64,000 nucleotides of DNA from Bradyrhizobium amphicarpaeae (lineage in GTDB: Bacteria > Pseudomonadota > Alphaproteobacteria > Rhizobiales > Xanthobacteraceae): assembly GCF_002266435.3 (NCBI RefSeq), contig NZ_CP029426.2:4680001-4744000 (forward strand), written 5' to 3'. The notes under the pieces are model-generated. The model had not been told where the DNA came from, did not search any database, and saw only the letters and a program-made list of their open reading frames with translations. The translations under genes and the position numbers were made by a program. Each line of letters starts with the position of its first letter. Within the stretch, counting starts at the first letter, position 1. Below are positions 18,731-30,337 of the stretch, in pieces.

Positions 18731-18815
18731 GTCATTGCGAGGAGCGCAGCGACGAAGCAATCCAGACTGCCTCCGCAGACACATTTCTGGATTGCTTCGC
18801 TACGCTTGCAATGAC
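18731..18815. repeat. Palindromic repeat between pcaD and pcaC
   Basis: GTCATTGCGAGGAGCGCAGC and GAAGCAATCCAGA on the left are mirrored by TCTGGATTGCTTCG and CTACGCTTGCAATGAC on the right, giving a hairpin of more than 30 pairs with few mismatches. Confidence 0.85.
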
Positions 18816-18831
18816 GGAGGGGAGGATAGAA

Positions 18832-19224
18832 ATGGACGACCAGAAGCGCCGCGATGCCGGCATGAACGTGCGCCGGAAGGTGCTGGGCAATGCCTGGGTC
18901 GACAAGTCGATCGCCAACCGCAATGCCTTCAATACTGATTTCCAGGACATGATCACGCGCTATGCCTGGGGGGAAATCTGGACCCGGCCGCATTTCGACG
19001 AGCGCACGCGGCGGGTGCTGGTGATCGGCACCATGGTCGCACTCGGGCAATGGGACGAGTTTCGCCTGCACGTGCGCGCGGCGCTCGCCGAAGGCGGCTT
19101 CACGCCCGACGACATCAAGGAGATCCTGCTGCAGCAGGCGATCTATTGCGGCGTGCCGGCAGCGAACCACGCCGTCAAGGAAGCCTCAGCGATTGTGCAG
19201 GAGCTCGGCCTGCTCAAGTCCTAG
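18832..19224 (+). CDS. pcaC: 4-carboxymuconolactone decarboxylase
   Basis: 130 residues of the AhpD-like CMD fold. The family motifs are RRKVLGNAWVDKS, DFQDMITRYAWGEIW and the C-terminal QQAIYCGVPAANHAVKEA. It decarboxylates 4-carboxymuconolactone to 3-oxoadipate enol-lactone, the substrate of PcaD. The ATG at 18832 follows a strong GGAGGGGAGG site. Its end overlaps the convergent membrane-protein gene by 39 bases. Confidence 0.93.
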   Translation: MDDQKRRDAGMNVRRKVLGNAWVDKSIANRNAFNTDFQDMITRYAWGEIWTRPHFDERTRRVLVIGTMVALGQWDEFRLHVRAALAEGGFTPDDIKEILLQQAIYCGVPAANHAVKEASAIVQELGLLKS

Positions 19225-19722
19225 CGACGCAGGGATATCGGCAGGCGTCTCGACGGTCTGCGGAGCCGCCTCGGGCCGCTCGATCAGGATCACGATGGCA
19301 GCACCGAGCAGCAGCAACAGCTCGGTGGCATGCAGCCGCAGCGCGGCCATTTCGCCGACCTTCGAAGCCATCACCATGCTGGCAAACGAGATCAGGCTGC
19401 CGATCGCCAGCGCGATCCCGAGCGCCTCGTCGCTGCCGCCGGACTTGCGGATGCGGGGAATGCAGAGCAGCACGAGGTAGATCGCAAAGAACGCCACGAC
19501 GGTCAGCCGGCCGAGCGCAAGCAGCCAGGCGGCACGCACCGTTTCCATGCCAGCCATCTGGAGATGGTCGCTCAAATAGAGCGCAACGGCGACGCTCGGC
19601 CGCTCATAGAGGCCGTGAACCGGTGCGACGATGATGTTGAAGGCGACAAGGGTCCAGGCCGGAATGAAATAGGCCGCCAGCAGCGCGCCGTTGACCGAGC
19701 CGATCCGCCAATTCCTGAACAT
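19186..19722 (-). CDS. Small multi-pass membrane protein, function unknown
   Basis: 178 residues with four hydrophobic helices: GALLAAYFIPAWTLVAFNIIV, AWLLALGRLTVVAFFAIYLVL, ALGIALAIGSLISFASMVMA and ATELLLLLGAAIVILI. The ATG at 19722 follows GGGAAG. I do not recognise the family. Its 3' end overlaps pcaC in the opposite direction, so the two messages are antisense there. Confidence 0.7.
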   Translation of the reverse strand: MFRNWRIGSVNGALLAAYFIPAWTLVAFNIIVAPVHGLYERPSVAVALYLSDHLQMAGMETVRAAWLLALGRLTVVAFFAIYLVLLCIPRIRKSGGSDEALGIALAIGSLISFASMVMASKVGEMAALRLHATELLLLLGAAIVILIERPEAAPQTVETPADIPASLGLEQAELLHNR

Positions 19723-19894
19723 GCCACTTCCCGCTTCGTCGATCACGCGCCTTCGCTGGGAAGGCTTTGCCGGGAGCTAACTCGCATCAGACTGTGGCGG
19801 CAATTTAAACCCTTTGTTTACCTTAACTGCCCCTCGAGAGGTCGCCGTGCCGGTTCCGGCTCGGCGCCGCCCGGAATGACGACGGAGACGACCA

Positions 19895-19923
19895 AGAAAA
19901 AGGCCCCGCCTGTTGGCGGGGCC
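19895..19923 (-). terminator. Rho-independent terminator of the Q/G/P-rich protein gene
   Basis: On the reverse strand GGCCCCGCC-AACA-GGCGGGGCC is a perfect nine-pair stem with a four-base loop followed by TTTTTCTT. It lies 26 bases after the stop of the 60-residue gene and indicates that this short gene has its own transcript. Confidence 0.9.
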
Positions 19924-19948
19924 TCCTGCTCTTGGGCTCCCAAACTCG

Positions 19949-20131
19949 TTATTTCTGGCCGTGCTGGCCGCCCTGCTGGCCGGGGCGATCGCCCTGGCGC
20001 ATCGGATCATTCTGCTGCTGCTGCCCGGGTTTCTGACCCCCGCCCTGCTGCTGACCGGGCTGTTGATCGGGGCGCTGCTGGCCGGGATTCTGACTCTGCT
20101 GACCCGGATTCTGGTTCTGCTGCTTCGTCAT
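19949..20131 (-). CDS. 60-residue Gln/Gly/Pro-rich disordered protein
   Basis: The protein opens MTKQQNQNPGQQSQNPGQQ and consists almost only of Gln, Gly, Pro, Asn, Arg and Lys, in repeats of the type NPGQQ/RPGQQ; it has no hydrophobic core and must be disordered. A GGGAG site lies eight bases before the ATG, and a canonical terminator follows the stop, so it is a real transcription unit despite its low complexity. Function unknown. Its Gln-rich composition is unlike neighbouring genes. Confidence 0.7.
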   Translation of the reverse strand: MTKQQNQNPGQQSQNPGQQRPDQQPGQQQGGGQKPGQQQQNDPMRQGDRPGQQGGQHGQK

Positions 20132-20404
20132 TCGGGGAACTCCCTTGTTAGACGTCAGAGACGAGATAACCGCTGCCGCCTCGTTTGGTTGCCCACAAAG
20201 CCGGGTTCCTCGCAGTTGCGGAACCGGACAACCAAATCAGCTCTGTACAAGACCTTTTGCGGTGGCGTGAGCTGTTGCAGCCGCCAGTTCCCTCCTGTTA
20301 CAAATCCGGAAGAATGCTTAGGGGCTGCCGGGGCCCAAGAACCTACACTTCCACTCTCCCAAGAGCTCCCTTTTGAGCCCGCGTCAGGTTTGGTACGGCA
20401 GCCC

Positions 20405-21322
<918 letters not shown>

Positions 21323-21333
21323 CGGTCGCACGC

Positions 21334-23479
<2,146 letters not shown>

Positions 23480-23483
<4 letters not shown>

Positions 23484-24223
23484 CCGCGGCACCGTCCCCT
23501 CTGCTCGCGATCCGGGGTTTGCGCGCCGCCTACGGCAAGATCGAGGCGCTGAAGGGCGTCGACGTCGAGATCAATGCCGGCGAGATCGTGGCGCTGATCG
23601 GCGCCAACGGCGCCGGCAAGTCGACGCTGATGATGACGATCTTCGGCAAGCCGCGCGCACGCTCGGGGCAGATCCTGTATGAAGGCCGCGACATCACCGA
23701 CGTCCCCACCCACGAGATCGCGCATTTGCGCATCGCCCAATCGCCGGAGGGCCGCCGCGTCTTCCCGCGCATGAGCGTGGCGGAAAACCTCCAGATGGGG
23801 GCGGATGCCACCGAATGCACCGAGGCCGAACGCGAGGCGACGCTGCAACGCGTCTTCACGCTGTTTCCGCGCCTGAAGGAACGCTACGCCCAGCGCGGTG
23901 GCACCCTGTCCGGGGGCGAGCAGCAGATGTTGGCGATCGGCCGCGCCTTGATGAGCCGTCCCCGCCTGCTCCTGCTCGACGAGCCCTCGCTCGGCTTGGC
24001 GCCGCTGATCGCGCGCCAGATCTTCGATGCGATCCGCACGCTGAACCGGCAGGACGGCCTGACCGTCCTGATCGTCGAACAGAACGCCAACCACGCCCTC
24101 AAGCTCGCCCATCGCGGCTACGTCATGGTCAATGGCCTGATCACTCTGGCCGGTACGGGTGCCGAATTATTGCAGCGCCCCGAGATTCGCGCGGCCTACC
24201 TGGAAGGCGGCCGGCACGGCTGA
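23480..24223 (+). CDS. livF: Branched-chain amino-acid-type ABC ATPase (LivF)
   Basis: 247 residues. Walker A is GANGAGKST, the family segment is IAQSPEGRRVFPRMSVAENL, the signature is LSGGEQQMLAIGRALM and Walker B is LLLLDEPSLGLAP. It completes the ATPase heterodimer with LivG. It overlaps livG by four bases. Confidence 0.95.
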
Positions 24224-24386
24224 CCGGGCCGCCAAGCCCGACCGGCGTCCGGCCGAAGGTGGCGAGATATCTCGCTCGATGCCCGTATTTTGCCGGTGAC
24301 TTCTCCTCGAATTCATTCGAGAATGGCTTTGGTTTGGACCGGGCACGCCCGGCAACTTCCACAGGCGACCACCCGCGAGGTATCTC

Positions 24387-25505
24387 ATGAAATCACTGAA
24401 GCTCATCGGTCTGGCATTCGGCGCATCGCTCGCGCTGTCGGGCGCGGCATTCGCGCAGGATGTCACCGTCGCAGTCGCAGGCCCGATGACCGGCGGCGAG
24501 TCCGCCTTCGGCCGCCAGATGAAGAACGGCGCCGAAATGGCCGTGGCCGATATCAATGCCGCCGGCGGCGTCAACGGCAAGAAGCTCGCGCTGTCGGTCG
24601 AGGACGACGCCTGCGACCCGAAGCAGGCGCGCTCGATCGCCGAAAAGATCGCCGGCGCGAAGATCCCGTTCGTGGCCGGGCATTATTGCTCGTCGTCGTC
24701 GATCCCGGCTTCGGAAGCCTATGCCGACGGCAACGTTCTGCAGATCACGCCGGCCTCGACCAACCCGCTGTTCACCGAGCGCAAGCTCTGGAACGTGGCG
24801 CGCGTCTGCGGCCGTGACGACCAGCAGGGCCTGATCGCGGCGCAGTACATCGCCAAGAACTTCAAGGGCAAGAACATCGCGATCCTCAACGACAAGACCA
24901 CCTATGGCAAGGGTCTCGCCGACGAGACCAAGAAGGCGCTCAACAAGGCCGGCGTCACCGAGAAGATGTACGAGTCCTACAACAAGGGCGACAAGGACTT
25001 CAACGCGATCGTCTCGCGCCTGAAGCGCGACAACATCGACCTCGTCTATGTCGGCGGCTATCATCAGGAGAGTGGCCTGATCCTGCGCCAGATGCGCGAC
25101 CAGGGTCTCAAGACGATCCTGATGGCCGGCGACGCGCTCGCCGACAAGGAGTATGCCTCCATCACCGGCCCAGCCGGCGAAGGCACGCTGTTCACCTTCG
25201 GTCCCGACCCGCGCAACAAGCCGACCGCGAAGAAGATCGTCGACGCCTTCAAGGCCAAGAACATCGACCCCGAAGGCTACACGCTCTACACCTACGCGGC
25301 GATGCAGGTCTGGTCGCAGGCGGCCAAGAAGGCCGGCACCACCGACGCCAAGAAGGTGATGGAAGCGATGAAGGCCGGCAAGTGGGACACCGTGATCGGC
25401 CCGATCGAGTACGACGCCAAGGGCGACATCAAGCAGCTCGACTACGTCGTCTACAAGTGGGACGCCAAGGGCGGCTACGCCGAGATCAAGGGCAACGGTA
25501 CCTGA
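24387..25505 (+). CDS. Periplasmic branched-chain amino-acid-type binding protein
   Basis: 372 residues with a signal peptide (MKSLKLIGLAFGASLALSGA, cut after AFA) and the Peripla_BP_6 fold: QDVTVAVAGPMTGGESAFGRQMKNGAEMA, FVAGHYCSSSSIPASEAY (ligand pocket Ser residues) and a C-terminal IEYDAKGDIKQLDYVVYKW. It delivers the substrate to the LivHMGF complex. Being 163 bases after livF, it may have a separate promoter, which would allow the usual higher expression of the binding protein. Confidence 0.93.
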   Translation: MKSLKLIGLAFGASLALSGAAFAQDVTVAVAGPMTGGESAFGRQMKNGAEMAVADINAAGGVNGKKLALSVEDDACDPKQARSIAEKIAGAKIPFVAGHYCSSSSIPASEAYADGNVLQITPASTNPLFTERKLWNVARVCGRDDQQGLIAAQYIAKNFKGKNIAILNDKTTYGKGLADETKKALNKAGVTEKMYESYNKGDKDFNAIVSRLKRDNIDLVYVGGYHQESGLILRQMRDQGLKTILMAGDALADKEYASITGPAGEGTLFTFGPDPRNKPTAKKIVDAFKAKNIDPEGYTLYTYAAMQVWSQAAKKAGTTDAKKVMEAMKAGKWDTVIGPIEYDAKGDIKQLDYVVYKWDAKGGYAEIKGNGT

Positions 25506-25534
25506 GCGCCCTTTCCCGGGCTCGAGATTCCAAC

Positions 25535-25564
25535 ACGCCCCGGCTTGCCCGGGGCGTTTCTTTT
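25535..25564 (+). terminator. Rho-independent terminator of the liv operon
   Basis: ACGCCCCGG (25535-25543), a five-base loop, CCGGGGCGT (25549-25557) and a T-rich tail TTTCTTTT. It ends 12 bases before the convergent receiver-protein gene. Confidence 0.9.
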
Positions 25565-25575
25565 GCGCGGCGGGT

Positions 25576-25962
25576 TCAGACGGCCGCAGGCAGCTCGCCG
25601 CCGGCTGCAGCCTGGGCTTTCCGAAGCGCCTGCAGCAGATCGTTCGGCCGAAACGGTTTCTGCAGGCAGACCACGCTGGCGAGGTGGGGCGACTGCTCCA
25701 TGAAATCCAGCGCCGTCATTCCGGACACCGCAATGACGGGAAGCCCCGGGGCGCGCTCGCGCAGGGTCGCGATGACGTCGACACCGCTGATGTCGCCAAG
25801 GAAGATATCGACAATCGCAGCGTCAAAGGAGCCTTCCGCGAAGGTGTTCAGCCCGGCGGCCCCGCTGTCGGCCTCGGCAACCTCGTAATGATTGACCCGA
25901 AGCACGATCGCGACCATCGCGCGTACGTCCTTCTGGTCGTCGATGATGAGAATACGAGGCAT
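25576..25962 (-). CDS. Single-domain response regulator (CheY-like)
   Basis: 128 residues, only a receiver domain: acidic pair at residues 8-9 (IIDDQ), phosphoacceptor Asp52 (IVDIFLGD), Ser/Thr at IAVSGM and Lys102 (LQKPF). No output domain. The ATG at 25962 follows GGGAG by eight bases. It is divergent from a hybrid histidine kinase 237 bases away, its probable phosphodonor or competitor. Confidence 0.9.
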   Translation of the reverse strand: MPRILIIDDQKDVRAMVAIVLRVNHYEVAEADSGAAGLNTFAEGSFDAAIVDIFLGDISGVDVIATLRERAPGLPVIAVSGMTALDFMEQSPHLASVVCLQKPFRPNDLLQALRKAQAAAGGELPAAV

Positions 25963-26199
25963 GGGAACAACTCCCGCAGATTGATCAAATCGTTGATTCA
26001 AACCTGGAACCCGCCGCAACGGGAGGGCATTATGACACCGCCCAGTAAAGCGCATCTTACCCGATCCTCATTCCGCGTTCCCACCAAAATTAAGTAAGCT
26101 GTAACCCTCGGTTGAGTCGTTGCTGCAACAGTTCGCGACACGTGCCCAGAACGGGGTACCCGTGGGGGTCAAGAACGGCCAAACCTTGGAATTGCGGTG

Positions 26200-29007
26200 A
26201 TGCTCAAGACGGGTCTGGATGAGATGAACGCGCCTGCGATCGACCGAAGCACGTTTCTTTCAACGTTGCCGGCCACATCGGCCGACCGGACCGCGGCATC
26301 ATGGATCATCGGCGTTTCTTCGATCCTGTTCGCCTTGACGGTTCCGTTCGCAGGTATCCCGTTACTTCCAATGCCTGCTTTCGTCGCGAGCTATCAGGCA
26401 GCCCTGGCGGTGAGCGACATCGTCACGGCCGTGCTGCTGCTGTCGCAGTTTTCGGTGTTGCGGACCCGCGCCCTGCTGTGGCTGTCGAGCGGCTACCTGT
26501 TCACCGCTGCGGCAGCGCTGATTCACGCCCTCACCTTCCCCGGCCTGTTCGCACCGACCGGACTGTTTGGCGCCGGCGCCCAGACCACAGTCTGGCTCTA
26601 CATGATCTGGCACGGCGCCTTCCCGCTGTTCGTACTGGGCTATGCCTGGCTGAAGGAAGAGGACGGCGGCCCCAGAATCCGTGGCGCGACACGCAACGCG
26701 ATCTACGCCGTCGTGCTCGGCGTGATCGCGACCATCGGTGCCTTCACCTGGATCGTCACGGCCCAGCACGACCTGTTACCGGTGCTGCTTCGCGACGGCC
26801 GTTACACCCCGACCATGATCGGGGTCGTGTCCTTCGTGTGGTCGCTGAGCTTCGCCGCAATCGTTTCGCTGTGGTTCCGGCGCCCGCATTCGGTCATCGA
26901 CGTCTGGCTGATGGTCGTGATGTGCGCATGGTTGTTCGACATCGCGCTGTCCGCAATCGTCAACGTCGCGCGTTTCGATCTCGGATTCTACACGGGGCGT
27001 CTGTATGGCCTCTGCGCCTCGAGCTTCGTGCTCGCTGTGCTGTTGATCGAGAACGTTCGCCTCCAAGCTCGGACGGTGGGTCTCGTCGGCCGGCTGCGCG
27101 AGCAATCCGCATCGGATCGCGACTTCTATGGCAAGCGCCTCGCCCTGTATGGCGCCGTCGTCGAATCCTCCAACGACGCCATCATCACGCAGTCGCTCAA
27201 CGGCGTCATCACCGGCTGGAACCGCGCCGCCGAGCGCCTGTTCGGCTATCCTGCCGCAGAGGCCGTCGGCAAGCCGATCGACATCATCGTACCTGAGGAC
27301 CGCAAGCCGGAAGTCAGGAGCATTCTCAATCGCATCAGCGGCAACGAGTCGATTGCCCAGCACGAGACGGTCCGTCTCAGGAAGGATGGTCGCGCGCTCG
27401 ACGTCGTCCTCAACGTCTCGCCACTTCGGGCGGAGAGCGGCGAGATCATCGGCGTCTCCAAGATCGCCCACGACATCACCGAGGAGAAGCAATCCAGGGA
27501 AAAGCTTCGCCGCGAGATCGAGGAGCGCCAGCGCATCTTCGAGACCTCGCAGGACCTGATCCTGGTCACCGACGGTTTCGGCAATTTCATCCAGGTCAGC
27601 CCGAGCGTAAAGGACATCCTCGGATTCAGCCCGGAAGATCTGACCGGTCACAGCGCGACCGAGTTCATTCACCCCGACGACCTCGATAGAACCCGGGAGG
27701 AGATGCGCGCGGCACGGCGCGGCGCGGTCAAGCGCAGCTTCGAGGCGCGCTACTATCACTACGACGGACACGAGGTCGCGCTGAACTGGATGGGCACCTG
27801 GTCCGAGCCGGCAAAGCGTCACTTCTTCATTGGCCGGGATCTCACGGAGAAGCAGGCCGCCGAAGCCCAGTTCCGGCAGGTCCAGAAAATGGATTCCATC
27901 GGCCAGTTGACCGGCGGCGTCGCTCACGACTTCAACAACGTGCTGACCGTCATCACCGGCACGATCGGCATCTTGTCTGACGCGGTCGCCGATAGGCCCG
28001 AGCTGGCTGCGATCACCAAGCTGATCGACGACGCCGCCGAGCGCGGCGCGCAGCTGACCAGGCACCTGCTCGCCTTCGCCCGCAAGCAGCCGCTCCAGCC
28101 CCGCGAGATCGACGTCAATGCGCTGGCGCTCGAAGCCGCCAAGCTGCTGCACCCCACCTTGGGCGAGCAGATCACCATCATGCCGCAGCTCACCGAGGAC
28201 GCCTGGCCGGCGCTGGTCGACCCCGGCCAGCTTTCGACAGCGATCCTCAATCTCGCGCTGAACGCGCGTGACGCCATGCCCGAGGGCGGCACCCTGGTGC
28301 TGGAGACCCGCAACGTCTTCCTCGACGACGGCTATGCCAGCATGAATGCCGACATGGTCCCCGGCAATTACGTGATGATCGCGGTCAGCGACACCGGCTC
28401 CGGAATTCCGCCGGAGCTGATCGACCGGGTGTTCGACCCGTTCTTCACCACCAAGGAGGTCGGCAAGGGCACCGGGCTCGGGCTCAGCATGGTGTTCGGC
28501 TTCGTCAAGCAGTCCGGCGGCCACATCAAGATCTACAGCGAGGAAGGCCACGGCACGAGCGTCAAGATCTACCTGCCGCGCTCGAGCGGCGTGCAGGAGA
28601 GCGATATCGAGGCTCTGCAGAACGCGCCCATCACCGGCGGCGACGAGAAGATCCTGATCGTCGAGGACGATGCGCTGGTTCGGCAATATGTGGTGACCCA
28701 GGTCAAGAGCCTCGGCTATACCGCGCTCGAGGCTGCCAACGGCGCCGAGGCCCTGGCCATCATCGACAGCGACAAGACCATCGACCTGCTGTTCACCGAC
28801 ATCATCATGCCGGGCAACATGAACGGTCGCCAGCTCGCCGATGAAGCCGCCCGCCGCCGCCCCGACCTCAAGACGCTGTTCACCTCGGGCTACACCGAGA
28901 ACGCCATCGTCCACCATGGCCGGCTGGATTCCGGCGTGCTGCTCCTGGCAAAGCCTTACCGCAAGTCCGAGCTTGCCAAGATGCTCAGGACCGCGCTCGC
29001 CGGTTGA
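26200..29007 (+). CDS. Hybrid sensor histidine kinase (membrane sensor, two PAS, receiver)
   Basis: 935 residues. Residues about 20-285 form an eight-helix membrane sensor resembling MASE4. Two PAS domains follow (AVVESSNDAIITQSLNGVITG, then IFETSQDLILVTDGFGNF). The HisKA His576 lies in GGVAHDFNNVL; the ATPase has NLALNARDAMPEGG and the G boxes SDTGSGIPP and GKGTGLGLS. The C-terminal receiver has phosphoacceptor Asp867 (FTDIIMPG) and Lys918. The HDFNN type is common in rhizobial hybrid kinases. The start could also be GTG 26197 or ATG 26224. The signal is unknown. Confidence 0.88.
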   Translation: MLKTGLDEMNAPAIDRSTFLSTLPATSADRTAASWIIGVSSILFALTVPFAGIPLLPMPAFVASYQAALAVSDIVTAVLLLSQFSVLRTRALLWLSSGYLFTAAAALIHALTFPGLFAPTGLFGAGAQTTVWLYMIWHGAFPLFVLGYAWLKEEDGGPRIRGATRNAIYAVVLGVIATIGAFTWIVTAQHDLLPVLLRDGRYTPTMIGVVSFVWSLSFAAIVSLWFRRPHSVIDVWLMVVMCAWLFDIALSAIVNVARFDLGFYTGRLYGLCASSFVLAVLLIENVRLQARTVGLVGRLREQSASDRDFYGKRLALYGAVVESSNDAIITQSLNGVITGWNRAAERLFGYPAAEAVGKPIDIIVPEDRKPEVRSILNRISGNESIAQHETVRLRKDGRALDVVLNVSPLRAESGEIIGVSKIAHDITEEKQSREKLRREIEERQRIFETSQDLILVTDGFGNFIQVSPSVKDILGFSPEDLTGHSATEFIHPDDLDRTREEMRAARRGAVKRSFEARYYHYDGHEVALNWMGTWSEPAKRHFFIGRDLTEKQAAEAQFRQVQKMDSIGQLTGGVAHDFNNVLTVITGTIGILSDAVADRPELAAITKLIDDAAERGAQLTRHLLAFARKQPLQPREIDVNALALEAAKLLHPTLGEQITIMPQLTEDAWPALVDPGQLSTAILNLALNARDAMPEGGTLVLETRNVFLDDGYASMNADMVPGNYVMIAVSDTGSGIPPELIDRVFDPFFTTKEVGKGTGLGLSMVFGFVKQSGGHIKIYSEEGHGTSVKIYLPRSSGVQESDIEALQNAPITGGDEKILIVEDDALVRQYVVTQVKSLGYTALEAANGAEALAIIDSDKTIDLLFTDIIMPGNMNGRQLADEAARRRPDLKTLFTSGYTENAIVHHGRLDSGVLLLAKPYRKSELAKMLRTALAG

Positions 29008-29065
29008 GCCCGCGTCCTCCCTGCGCTATCGCAGATCGCGAAATGCACTCAACGATGAGGCCGTC

Positions 29066-30061
29066 TTGAAAAATCTGCTCACCGATATTGCCGGCGTCCG
29101 CGTCGGCCATGCCGAAGATGCGAAAGTGGCCTCCGGCACGACCGCGATCATCTTCGACCAGCCGGCAGTCGCGGCGATCGATGTTCGCGGCGGCGGACCC
29201 GGCACGCGCGAAGACGCACTGCTCGATCTGGCCAACACCGTCGAGCGCGTCGACGCAATCGCACTTTCAGGCGGTTCCGCGTTTGGCCTCGATACCGGAG
29301 GCGGGGTGCAGGCCTGGCTCGCCGAGCAGGGCCGCGGCCACCGGGTTCGGGAAGCGCTGATCCCGATCGTGCCGGGCGCCATCCTGTTCGATCTGCTCAA
29401 TGGGGGGGACAAGGCCTGGGGACGGTTCTCGCCCTATCGCGACCTCGGCTACGCCGCGGCGGCCGCCGCCGGCACCGACTTCGCGATCGGCAGCGCCGGC
29501 GCCGGCCTCGGTGCCACCACAGCCACGTTCAAGGGCGGGCTCGGCTCGGCGTCGGCGGTGACGCCTGACGGCGTCAAGGTCGCCGCGATCGTCGCCGTCA
29601 ACGCGGTGGGAAGCGTCACGGTCGGCGATGGACCTTGGTTCTGGGCGGCGCCATTCGAGGTGAACGGCGAGTTCGGCGGACGCGGCCTGCCGGACAAATT
29701 CACCGACGACATGCTCCGCATGCGCATCAAGGGCGGCCCTGCCGCGAACGCGCGCGAAAACACCACCATTGGCGCCGTCGTCACCGACGCGGTGCTGACC
29801 AAGCCCCAGGCCAAGCGGCTGGCGATGATCGCGCACACCGGATTTGCCCGCGCAATCTATCCGGTGCATGCCCCCCTCGACGGCGACGTGCTGTTTGCGG
29901 CGGCCACCTGCGAGAAACCGATCGAGCCGCTGGCTGGCCTCACCGAGCTCGGCATGGTCGCCGCCAACGTGGTCGCGCGCGCGATCGCAATCGGCGTCTA
30001 TCATGCGACAGCGCTGCCCTTCCCCGGCGCGCTGCCGGCGTGGAAGGACAGATTCGGTTAG
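29066..30061 (+). CDS. P1 family peptidase (DmpA/NylC-like, self-cleaving)
   Basis: 331 residues. The fold signature is LTDIAGVRVGHAED, DVRGGGPGTREDALLD and AIALSGGSAFGLDTGGG. An Asn232-Thr233 pair in ARENTTIGAVVTDAVLTKPQAK matches the autoprocessing site of the NylC subgroup, where the Thr becomes the N-terminal nucleophile of the small subunit. No ATG fits; the TTG at 29066 follows GAGG and opens exactly at the conserved KNLLTDIAGVRVGH. Substrate unknown; the family includes aminopeptidases and amide/nylon-oligomer hydrolases. Confidence 0.87.
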   Translation: MKNLLTDIAGVRVGHAEDAKVASGTTAIIFDQPAVAAIDVRGGGPGTREDALLDLANTVERVDAIALSGGSAFGLDTGGGVQAWLAEQGRGHRVREALIPIVPGAILFDLLNGGDKAWGRFSPYRDLGYAAAAAAGTDFAIGSAGAGLGATTATFKGGLGSASAVTPDGVKVAAIVAVNAVGSVTVGDGPWFWAAPFEVNGEFGGRGLPDKFTDDMLRMRIKGGPAANARENTTIGAVVTDAVLTKPQAKRLAMIAHTGFARAIYPVHAPLDGDVLFAAATCEKPIEPLAGLTELGMVAANVVARAIAIGVYHATALPFPGALPAWKDRFG

Positions 30062-30111
30062 AAACGAAACGGTCGATACGGCATTATCCTGGCGGCCGAA
30101 GGTGTTCCGCC

Positions 30112-30324
30112 ATGCCGTCTTCCGTGATCAGGTTCTTCCGCTATGCGCCGGACACCCGCGAGCTGAAGGTGACTTTCGTCAGTGGGCGCTTCTATGTCTA
30201 CGAGGATGTTCCGCCCGAGGTCGCCGCCGCGTTCAGGGAAGCGCGTTCAAAGGGAGCGTTCTTCAACGGCGAAATCCGTGACCGGTATGTCTATCGTGAC
30301 ATCACGCAAGAGTATGCCGGCTGA
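30112..30324 (+). CDS. KTSC-domain protein
   Basis: 70 residues: SSVIRFFRYAPDTRELKVTFVSGRFYVYEDVPPEVAAAF then SKGAFFNGEIRDRYVYRDI. This is the KTSC fold found alone or fused to lysyl-tRNA synthetases and phage proteins, where the KTSC name-giving motif appears here as SKGAFFN. It is 50 bases downstream of the peptidase and could be co-transcribed. Role unknown. Confidence 0.8.
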   Translation: MPSSVIRFFRYAPDTRELKVTFVSGRFYVYEDVPPEVAAAFREARSKGAFFNGEIRDRYVYRDITQEYAG

Positions 30325-30337
30325 TCCCGGATGCCGC

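Noticed and set aside
26776..28917. A 713-codon reverse frame inside the hybrid kinase gene
   Set aside because: It lies wholly inside a gene with intact kinase and receiver motifs and shows no domain of its own.
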